From Gyrodactylus bullatarudis (Eukaryota; Platyhelminthes; Monogenea; Gyrodactylidea; Gyrodactylidae), in the NCBI GenBank assembly GCA_012064415.1, contig SSNU01003089.1, positions 1 through 27,345 on the forward strand: a DNA stretch of 27,345 nt, in the 5' to 3' direction. Positions 11,386 through 18,928 of this stretch are shown piece after piece (the stretch's first letter is position 1; each line of letters begins with the position of its first letter). The notes beneath the pieces were generated by a model. The model was not told the DNA's origin, ran no database searches, and saw only the letters and a list, made by a program, of their open reading frames with translations. Both the position numbers and the translations under genes were made by a program.

Positions 11386-11603
11386 ATTTGAATCATCAAT
11401 TTGGAAAGTAGTTCCATTTTAAACAAAGTTGAACAAACGCTAACTAGAAGCTAAATACTTCCAAAGATAGTAATATTAGATTATAATCTATTTTACAGAT
11501 CAAGAAATCAAAAATAAAATATAAAACGTTTTTTATTTAATCAAAATATTTAGTATTTTATGCAGTTACGTTGATAAATTTTTCAAATATTTTTTAAATG
11601 ATA

Positions 11604-11611
11604 TATAAAAG
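11604..11611 (+). promoter_or_regulatory. TATA box of Gly/Cys-rich gene 1
   Basis: TATAAAAG, 54 bp upstream of the ATG at 11658. The same octamer precedes the other two Cys-rich genes, which supports all three calls and suggests strong TATA-dependent, tissue-specific expression. Confidence 0.65.
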
Positions 11612-11657
11612 TCGGTACATTTTTTTCTCGCACTTGTCAAGCTTATCAAAAAATAGT

Positions 11658-11880
11658 ATGTGGTAAGTTCATCAATTAGCATAATATCATTCCTAGTGGT
11701 TGTGGCTGGGGTAATTGTTGTGGATGCGGTTGGGGTTTCCCCTGCGGTTTCACCAACTGTATCAACATGGATGGCGGTTTCGCAGGCTTTGGAGGTGTAT
11801 TTGGAACTCCTTTCATTGGATTACCATGTATGAATTCTTTCGGACCCTTTTTCTGTCGTGGATGCTGTTTCCGCTGGTGA
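11658..11880 (+). CDS. Small Gly/Cys-rich protein 1 (62 aa, two exons)
   Basis: I do not recognise a named family. Exon 1 is only the five bases ATGTG (11658-11662). A 34-bp GTAAGT...CCTAG intron (11663-11696) follows, and exon 2 (11697-11880) ends at TGA. The spliced protein starts Met-Cys, with the Cys codon split by the intron. It contains 11 Cys in 62 residues plus many Gly, Phe and Trp (NCCGCGWGFPCG, TNCINMDGGFAG), and ends Arg-Trp. No signal peptide or membrane segment, so it is probably an intracellular structural protein of keratin-associated type. Exon 2 shares W-G-F-x-C-G-x-T-N-C-x-N-x-D-G-G-x-A-G with the minus-strand gene at 12368-12695, which also has a 5-nt first exon. TATA box upstream; AATAAA at 11980-11985. 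Long frames on other strands here are shadows. Confidence 0.75.
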
Positions 11881-12367
11881 TTTATGATGACAAACATCCA
11901 AAAAGAAGATTCATTTTTCGCAATGTTTTAGAGAAAAACAAATATTTTAACTACTGTATATGGATAAAATTATTTTCATAATAAAAATTTTCTAGATATT
12001 TTTGTAGAAAAAAAAACATCCTTTTCCATATTCTTCCTGCCTGAATATTTTGCTCTAAAAATTACTACAGTAGTAATTTAGAAATTCTTCACTTTTTAAT
12101 TCCTCGGGGATGAAATTGATGAACTCTATACCTAGTTAGTTTCACTACAACTTGACCTAACTGGCATACTGTGAATTTTCTTAGTTGTTTTTTTCCCTTC
12201 TTTTTTTTAAATGAGAGGAAATCAATCAAGTACATTTATAAAAATAATCATTTTATTTCGTTCTGTTTTTAAATACATAAGAATCTGAATAATTAAAATG
12301 TATTTGGTCCTAATATTGGTATCTGGTTCTGGATCATGATCATCTTGGAAATTTGAATTTTTTATCA
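11881..12367. other. 3' regions of the convergent Gly/Cys-rich genes
   Basis: 487 bp separating the stops of the plus- and minus-strand Gly/Cys-rich genes. It holds AATAAA for gene 1 at 11980-11985 (plus) and AATAAA for gene 2 at 12252-12257 (minus). No other feature is seen. Confidence 0.55.
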
Positions 12368-12695
12368 TTAACAACCACAGCCTCCACAGCATCTTATACA
12401 GGGCACGCCACAGCCGCAACATCCATTCTGGCCGCATGATCCAGCCCATCCTCCGTCAATGTTGCAACAATTTGTACATCCACAGCCAAAGCCCCAGTTA
12501 CAACAGGACCCACAGCACCCATAGTTACCGCTGCAGGGACAGGCGCCACCGCATCCACAACCACAGCCGCATCCACCGCAGCCACAACCACCGCAGCCGC
12601 CAAAACCACCACCGAATCCTCCGCCGAAACTTGAAAGAAATTTCACAAGAAAAAATCAAATTTTTACTAGCGGAAAATGCCAAAACTCACCACAT
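12368..12695 (-). CDS. Small Gly/Cys-rich protein 2 (88 aa, two exons)
   Basis: No named family recognised. Exon 1 is the five bases ATGTG (12691-12695). A 61-bp GTGAGT...TTTCAAG intron (12630-12690) leads to exon 2 (12368-12629), giving an 88-residue protein that starts Met-Cys. I count about 27 Cys (31%) and 34 Gly (39%). It has an N-terminal FGGG repeat, then alternating Gly-Cys runs, then CNWGFGCGCTNCCNIDGGWAG, which matches gene 1. It ends in Cys. There is no Lys and only one Arg; no signal peptide. This composition suits a disulfide-cross-linked hardened structure. TATA box at 12758-12765 (minus), polyadenylation signal at 12252-12257. GC-rich exon 2 stands out from its surroundings. 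An alternative reading starting at a GTG inside the intron is open but lacks an ATG. Confidence 0.8.
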
Positions 12696-12757
12696 GACTA
12701 GTATTTGTTTTTGTTGTTAAGAAAACTTGAGTTATAAAGCAAAACTGATTCTTCTCA

Positions 12758-12765
12758 CTTTTATA
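12758..12765 (-). promoter_or_regulatory. TATA box of Gly/Cys-rich gene 2
   Basis: TATAAAAG on the minus strand, 63 nt upstream of the ATG at 12695, within the motif CTATAAAAG. Confidence 0.65.
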
Positions 12766-12854
12766 GTTTTGTAAATTTCATTTTGAACTCTCTGTCTCGG
12801 TATGATTAGCTTCAGAAGAATCATTTTCAGTCAGACTTCTTCTTGAATGAATAG

Positions 12855-12995
12855 AAAGCAGAGTACACGGTTCGACAAAACTACTACACCAGAGTGTACC
12901 AATGCACCAGGTGTCAACTCGATGAAAATAAGGTCATTAAAAATCAAATTCTTGGTCAAATGATAGGAAGACCATTTGTCTGTCTGGTGTCTTGA
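12855..12995 (+). pseudogene. Possible relic of a Cys-rich gene-3-like exon
   Basis: After an AG at 12853-12854 preceded by a pyrimidine-rich tract, one frame reads Tyr-Thr-Val...Tyr-Tyr...Cys-Thr-Arg-Cys. This resembles exon 2 of the gene at 13646-13933 (RYTVLRPEYYECTRC). Beyond that the match ends, few Cys remain, and I find no upstream first exon with ATG. Either a decayed copy on the opposite strand or chance. Confidence 0.22.
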
Positions 12996-13645
12996 GATTG
13001 CTAAAATCTCATGATTCGTCTCAGTCTAGTATTTTGCTTATTTCCCAAACTTTTTCCTTTTATAGATTACAGAGTAGAACAATTTCATGTAATCTTCCCA
13101 AGATCTATAGTAATAAACAGGTGCAAGACTTTTTAGAAAGACGATTGAATCATGTCAAATTCTGGGTTGAAGTAATAAGCCAAATGCAGTTTTTAGTTCT
13201 CTGGCCACTGGTCTAATGGTTTTTTTGAATAGATAAGATTTTCTCTTTCCAATCAAAAATAATTATATTGTATTTATAATATGTATAATATTGTATATTA
13301 TGATAAGAATAATGTGAGCAATACTATGACGATATAAACATATTTTTTTGTTTTGTTTTGGCAAGAAGAAATAATAACGGTCAAGAGAGTTCTTTCGTTG
13401 ATAATCATTACATCGAATAGTTAAAAAAAACACCCAACTTTACTTTGTATAGGCATAGGACAAGAAACATGTCAACAGAAGAAAAGATTGTCGACTTCTT
13501 CAGAGAGAATTCTCATTATTATGTTGGCTAATTTTGGTATTTTTCCATGTATTTCTTGTGTGTTGATGTTTTTCTTTTGAAAGAGAGATGCACAAATTCA
13601 AACTTGAATCACAGTGAGTTATGATGGCGTCTCGGCCAACATTTT

Positions 13646-13933
13646 TCAGCAATAATTACCTCGTCCACAAATGGCTGGAGGTCCACAAGCCGTGGCACAT
13701 GGTGAATTATTTGGTGCACAGGGGACATTGCACGGAGTACATGTCTCATAGCATCGGGTACATTCGTAATATTCCGGTCTTAGGACTGTATACCGGGTCT
13801 TGCAACATGTTGTCGCTCTAATTAACAGAATAGATTGATTTTTATATATGCATAATGAAGAGATAACTCACTTGACTGGATAAACAACATTGGGATCAGC
13901 TCCGAGTCGGGTACATTGTCCTGTGCTGCACAT
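13646..13933 (-). CDS. Small Cys-rich protein 3 (77 aa, two exons)
   Basis: Unrecognised family. Exon 1 is 13872-13933 and starts ATG TGC. A 54-bp GTGAGT...TTAATTAG intron (13818-13871) is removed in phase 2, and exon 2 is 13646-13817, ending TGA. The 77-residue product begins Met-Cys, as do the two Gly/Cys-rich proteins, and ends in Cys. It has 13 Cys, mostly spaced by two to six residues (ECTRCYETCTPCNVPC, then CATACGPPAIC), with Pro and Thr rather than Gly between them. No signal peptide. Keratin-associated-protein or metallothionein-like spacing is possible, but neither family is demonstrated. A TATAAAAG box lies 80 nt upstream at 14006-14013. Frames on the plus strand here are shadows. 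Confidence 0.72.
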
Positions 13934-14005
13934 TTGAATGGGATTACCGAGAGTGTTATCTCTTTTTCTGAGTCCTATTTGAGAGTAGGTGATAGCTACT
14001 CTTCT

Positions 14006-14013
14006 CTTTTATA
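14006..14013 (-). promoter_or_regulatory. TATA box of Cys-rich gene 3
   Basis: TATAAAAG on the minus strand, 80 nt upstream of the ATG at 13933, the same octamer as for the other two Cys-rich genes. Confidence 0.6.
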
Positions 14014-14173
14014 CTCTCTTCATCTCAAAATTGTAATACACACAGAGAAATCTAGAGCAGTTAAAGGTAATAATTTTTATCTTTTCAATGTAAGAGAGAA
14101 TTTAGAGAAGAAATGTGTCTCTTTGAACTTATCACCTAGCTAGAATAGCAAGAGCCTTTCTATTCTTTCTACT

Positions 14174-14225
14174 CTAATAATAATAGTAATAGTAGTAATA
14201 ATACTAATGATAATTATGATGATTA
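14174..14225. repeat. Imperfect trinucleotide microsatellite
   Basis: A run of TAA/TAG/TGA-type triplets (AATAATAATAGTAATAGTAG and onward) over about 50 bp. It explains the Ile-rich open frame on the minus strand here. Confidence 0.75.
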
Positions 14226-16468
14226 TTTCTACATTTGGCTCATATACAGAGAAATAAAAATTTACTCTTTCTGTATTTGTATTTACGCTATGTAACTCAT
14301 GTATGTCGTTAGACTTGTTTGTTGATCTTGTCAGCAAAGTTGTTATAACAGAGAGTAAACTATTCATTCATTGTGCTCAAATTTTATCTTGGTAGTAAAC
14401 AATAGAGAATATAGAAATAACAACAGAGATTCATCCAAGTGTAAGGATTAGAATGAAAACGGTCTTTTTGATTTGATATACACGCAAACTCTACAGACTG
14501 GCTGATAATTTTTTCTCATAATGTAAATTCTCATAGAGTTAAACCTAGAGATTGTCTCCGGAGTTCAGAAGCAGAAGCATACATTGGAGAAATCGTCTCC
14601 TTAACTTTGGATCTAGTTTGTTTAAGGTTTATAAGCAATTAACCGTTAACCAGATCTTTAATTTGGCCAGGATTAATTTTTCATCACAGGGAAAATTCTC
14701 CAGATCAAGTAAGAAGCTTACAAAGATTAAATCTTACCTCTATTAGGTTACACTTCACCCCTTTTAGGTAATTTTCAAAAATAGGAAAATTGTTTTGATC
14801 CATAACACGGATCGTAGTCGAACTGACCACTATAAGATTAAATTACACAAGTTACAAAATTACGTGTGCTTATAATTTTTACTACAACAGAGAGCTGAAA
14901 AATTAGTTATCGTCATGAAATCCTTTAATCAGGAATCATAAGCTTGAAGAGAATTTTATTTGAATTTTAAGCAAAATTTTGTTACAAAAAATTCATTTTA
15001 ACCTTTAAAGTCTTACAACTTCTGGGATAATCATCTAATCGATTTGAATTTTCGAAATGTTATGAATTGATTTATTCGCTATCAAATGATATATTTATTG
15101 TTATGCTCGGTTAGATTCAAATAAGAGTACGGCCCCTTAAAATTACCATGATTTGATTATCCCATGTCAAGAAATAAATACTGAAATGTGTATATTTTAG
15201 GAATTAGCTTAAAATTCTGTACAACTTATGTTGCGACCATTGTAATGAAATCTGAAATCTTCGATTGGGTACCATTGTAAAAGCATCATCAAAAATTCGC
15301 TCAAATAATAAAAACTCAGATTAGTATCCGATTTTTCCATTCTTCGCCTCAATTATTTGATTATAAATAAGCTCGAATTTATAATCCACAAGTCTCATAT
15401 GCCATTAGAACCGTCTTTCAAAGTTTTGCTAAAAATTTATTGATTCTAAAAATTCAATTCCCAAACAAGATTACTTCAATCAATTTTGATTAAAAAAACA
15501 ATAATATAAAATGAAAGATTTGCCGTCTTGACTTTAATATACCGAAATCGAATTAACTTTTACAAGGAATGAATAAAAGTTTTCAAAATACTAATTACCC
15601 CTAAAGTCTGGCACTGGTGCACTCTTCTCGGGAATTGAATAAACTGTTTACATGAATAAATTTAGGGATAATGACAAAAGTTTAAGTAAAGTAGAAGATA
15701 GATCATCAATAACTATCAGGTCTATTCTTTGAATTTACAAAAAAATAATAGATTTTTATGGAACTTTCATTTAATAGAAGTACCCTTTACATTTAGTAAA
15801 AGTAATTTTTGTAATCTTACAAATAATAGAAGTAATTACAGTCTGTATCCAGAAGATTTTTACTAAGATTCTTCTTGATCTATTCGATAGGAGGATCTTA
15901 CAATCTAAACCAAAAAATTAGATTTCTATATGTCGTTTGTACAAATTCGTATGAAAATTTAAAAGGTTGCCTGGTCCTTAGATTCAAAAATGAAGTATTC
16001 ATCGATTCTGCAATGTTTTACATCAAATTACCAAATCTTTTATTCCTTGCAAATAAAAAGAATATCTCTTCTAATTATTGACGATCCATCTTTTACTTTT
16101 TGAAAATTTCATCTGGAAAATTCAACTTTATGTAATTACCCCATTAATTTATCTTTATTTAATAGATACTTTTAGTGAAGAGAGATTGATTTAAATTTAG
16201 ATAAATTGGATTAAAATAGTAAATTTTCGAAAATAAATACAGCAATTTTCCTCAATTTTACACCGAAAATCAGCAAATCATAGAAAAAATAGCATTTATT
16301 TTATGATGCTACATGTTGAAAAAATTTTAATTTCACTTTTTATTAAATAATAATACGCAAATAAAATGAATATTTCTTTGTGTTATGGCAAAAAATGAAC
16401 ATAAATGTATGAAGGTTCATCTTTCCTATCAAAGAGACAAAAAGTAGCATTAAAAAATGGCAAATTTT
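14226..16468. other. AT-rich gene-free region
   Basis: About 2.2 kb without a supported gene. Open frames at 14552-14746 and 15875-16081 (+) have no motif and AT-driven composition. No tRNA, rRNA or long repeat was recognised. Confidence 0.5.
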
Positions 16469-16849
16469 TTAGTTTACTTGGTTAAGGTCTAAGCGAATCT
16501 TTCCATCAAAAATAGAGAAGATGATTCCTCCAGGAAGTAGAAACAATTCAAGGAGGGTAGCAGAAAGACTTCTGCATTTCTCTTTAATTTCAATATAGAG
16601 TGTCTCAAGGGAATCTTTAAGAGTTACTAAGAGTTAAAAGACAAAAGCAATAATTCCAATGGATTCATAAAGACCAATTCTCCCATCCAACCCTATAAGA
16701 GGGAAACCTTGAACCAATAAAAGAGCAGAAAATTATTTTAAAATTCAAGTAAGGGATTAAGTCTGAAGGGAGCTGGTGAGATAAAACGTTTATCATCTGC
16801 TTTTTTTCTAACCATTCTTAGATCAACTGGAGCCAAATCTTCTTTCCTA

Positions 16850-17213
16850 AGTGGCATCTCAGATAAAGGACCTTGGATTGAATTATAAGAACAAACTCAA
16901 CACATCTATTCATGCCGTAACCATCCTGAAGACCCTCAGGAAATTCGTACATGTACCAGACTATTCTTTTTCAAACAAAGTATTCTGCCCCATCTTGACT
17001 ACGGAACTTTTCTGTTATGTAATCTCAGATCTTGTTTTGGACCTTGTATTCGTACAAAGAACTACTTAACAGATTAAATCTCTACCCTATTTGGCTGAAA
17101 AGTATTGCCTCTTCTCTACAGCACTTTACCACAAGATTCCCTCTCCTCCAGACCTCTGTTACCATCTACGCTCCTTAAGAAGCTTCACTATTCTATTGAC
17201 TATCCTGTTCCCT
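16850..17213 (+). mobile_element. Degenerate 3' end of a LINE-type reverse transcriptase
   Basis: Three overlapping frames together read like the C-terminal (thumb and beyond) part of a non-LTR retrotransposon RT. First IKDLGLNYKNKLNTSIHAVT...LKTLRKF, then after a one-base frameshift FFKQSILPHLDYGTFLLCN, then KSLPYLAEKYCLFSTALYHK with HLRS. The order (K-x-LG, L-x-x-L, phi-x-PHLDYG, lpY..yK) follows the family pattern. Upstream catalytic motifs (YADD-type) are absent, so it is a 5'-truncated dead copy. GC is higher than in the flanks. Confidence 0.55.
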
Positions 17214-17764
17214 CTCAGACATTGATTCCAATTAAATTTAAAAAGTTTTTAAAAATCAGAAAATATCTCTAATTTTTTCAAGAAGAAATCTTATTGATTA
17301 AGGAAAGTATTTCATCAGTCCAGCGATATATAGCATATTTCTATAGTCTTTAAAAATCTAGGGAGGCGGTGTGATTTTGATTTCAGTCAAAGTTTTATTT
17401 TGTATTGCTTAATTTGATCAATTTACTCAATGAAAACGAAGCATGAATAACAAGATTGCTATATATATATTTACTATGTAGTAGCATGATGATGTAAATC
17501 TACAGTTTGTGTGTGGGCGTGAATCTTTTTCATGAGGTAAATTCGTTCAGCGGAAAAAAATTAGAGGGGTCTCTTACTCACAAAATTGGAAATTTGTAAG
17601 GCTTATCTAATTACATGTTCAACGAGTAAATAAACTTGAAGGATTTTCTAATTCTCTGCAATAACCACTGAGAATCAAGTTGAAAAAGTTTTATTCAATA
17701 ATCGATAAGCATTATCAGAAAAAAGTCTACAAATGTAAAATAAAATAAAGACTCAACACAAAAC
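17214..17764. other. 3' flank of parvin, no gene
   Basis: 550 bp of AT-rich DNA holding the parvin 3' UTR, with AATAAA (minus) at 17690-17695, about 70 nt past the stop. A short TA run lies at about 17461-17470. Confidence 0.55.
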
Positions 17765-18778
17765 TTAGGCTTCTGTCATGCCATTATTAGTAGTATTAAT
17801 GTTTGGTGCAGATTTAATGCTTGATGTAGCTCCAACCAGATCATCATTAGTATATAATGACTCATAGTGTTGATAGATTGAGCCGAGCGTCCTCAGAATG
17901 CTGTTCAAGTTTCCTTTGCTTATTTCTTCAGGCTGAGATGTCACGTCAATGCCAATTTCCCTGGTCATCTCTAGGAAGAGGGTATTATTCTTTACTTTAT
18001 TCTCCAATGGTTCAGTGTCGAATTCGATATTGTGCAAGGGTATGAAAAAATTTTCCAAAACACCCAGTAATTTTAAAAAGTTTATCCCATCCGAAAGGTC
18101 TTCTTGTAGATCATCAACTCTGGCATTTAACTTTATCAAGTGACTGTTGACGAATGATTTGAGCTTTTCGATCAAAATTTTATCACACTTTATAAATTCG
18201 AGGGTATCAAAACCGTCTTGCTCATCGTCGAATCGCAAAACTTTTCTATAATGCTTCAACTCCTTATTTTCTGAGGTAACAATGATCATCTCCAGCTCTA
18301 CATCGTCTGGAAGATAAGCTTTCGGATTGGAATATTTATACATGGCGGACAATGTTTTGAGAATGGCCCCAACATTTTTCGATTGGATTGCCTTTGGAGA
18401 ACAAAATTCAGAAGTTATATCTCTTCCAAGATAACAGGTTAGATTTGAAAAAAACTTCTCCAATTTCATTAGCTGATGAGATTCAGACAGAACAATCTCA
18501 TTTTGAGTTGACCCTGTCTCTGTTATTTTGTCTAATAATTTTTCAAAGACATAGCCATCGTAAAAATCTTCTTGGAGATCACGTACAATCATTCTCTCCT
18601 CACTCAATTCATTATTGACCCAATTAATCATTTTCTGAATAAAAGCTACCGTACTCGGATGTTTAAGGGATCTTTTGTCAACTTCTATCCTTATTTCACC
18701 TTCCTTCAAATAATACGAGCTAAGATCATCTTTATCATCAATGTACTTTGGTAAAGTATCTTTTTTTCTACTTCTCAT
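17765..18778 (-). CDS. Parvin (two calponin-homology domains)
   Basis: Focal-adhesion adaptor. Parvins join ILK and PINCH in the IPP complex and bind F-actin and paxillin, linking integrins to the cytoskeleton. The intronless 337-residue frame has a basic/acidic N-terminus, CH1 at about 43-155 (MINWVNNELSEERMIVRDLQ, DFYDGYVFEKLLDKI) and CH2 at about 198-315 (FVNSHLIKLNARVDDLQEDL, SDGINFLKLLGVLENFFIPLH, LNSILRTLGSIYQHY). The phrases EER-IV-LQED-YDG and FVPLH-like FIPLH are parvin-specific among CH proteins. Length is slightly under the vertebrate ~365-370. It lies head to head with the CAMSAP-like gene, 150 bp apart. AATAAA at 17690-17695 (minus). Confidence 0.93.
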   Translation of the reverse strand: MRSRKKDTLPKYIDDKDDLSSYYLKEGEIRIEVDKRSLKHPSTVAFIQKMINWVNNELSEERMIVRDLQEDFYDGYVFEKLLDKITETGSTQNEIVLSESHQLMKLEKFFSNLTCYLGRDITSEFCSPKAIQSKNVGAILKTLSAMYKYSNPKAYLPDDVELEMIIVTSENKELKHYRKVLRFDDEQDGFDTLEFIKCDKILIEKLKSFVNSHLIKLNARVDDLQEDLSDGINFLKLLGVLENFFIPLHNIEFDTEPLENKVKNNTLFLEMTREIGIDVTSQPEEISKGNLNSILRTLGSIYQHYESLYTNDDLVGATSSIKSAPNINTTNNGMTEA

Positions 18779-18928
18779 AATTATTATGATAATCTAAATT
18801 TGAATTTATAAATTTTCCAAATCTTCTAATATAACAAAATTTGTGTCATGTAACAATATTTTTGTTTAACACATTCAGAGCTGCGAAATTTCAACTGAAG
18901 ATATTTATCCAGTTTTCTTCTAATAACG
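18779..18928. promoter_or_regulatory. Probable bidirectional promoter between parvin and the CAMSAP-like gene
   Basis: Only 150 bp separates the two divergent start codons. The stretch must contain both 5' UTRs and core promoters unless one gene has a distant untranslated exon. It is AT-rich with no clear TATA octamer. Confidence 0.5.

Noticed and set aside
11676..11897. Pro/Gln-rich minus-strand frame and a plus-strand Trp/Arg-rich frame over Gly/Cys-rich gene 1
   Set aside because: Shadows of gene 1. Only the spliced plus-strand frame matches the paralog and has a TATA box and ATG at the right distance.
12394..12612. Alternative Ala/Val-rich minus-strand frame across the Gly/Cys-rich gene 2
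   Set aside because: A frame-shifted shadow of the GGC/TGT-type codons; it has no TATA-linked start, while the Gly/Cys frame matches its paralog.
13010..13062. TATAAAAGG (minus, 13055-13063) followed by an ATG at 13010-13012, resembling the Cys-gene promoters
   Set aside because: The frame stops after three codons, no donor site follows, and no Cys-rich exon lies downstream on that strand.
13621..14143. Plus-strand frames at 13621-13821 and 13916-14143
   Set aside because: Antisense to Cys-rich gene 3 and its promoter; no motifs.
18467..18490. CTGATGAG, the hammerhead ribozyme core string (flatworm satellites and Penelope elements can carry hammerheads)
   Set aside because: It lies in the parvin coding region on the opposite strand and lacks the matching GAAAC core and stems.
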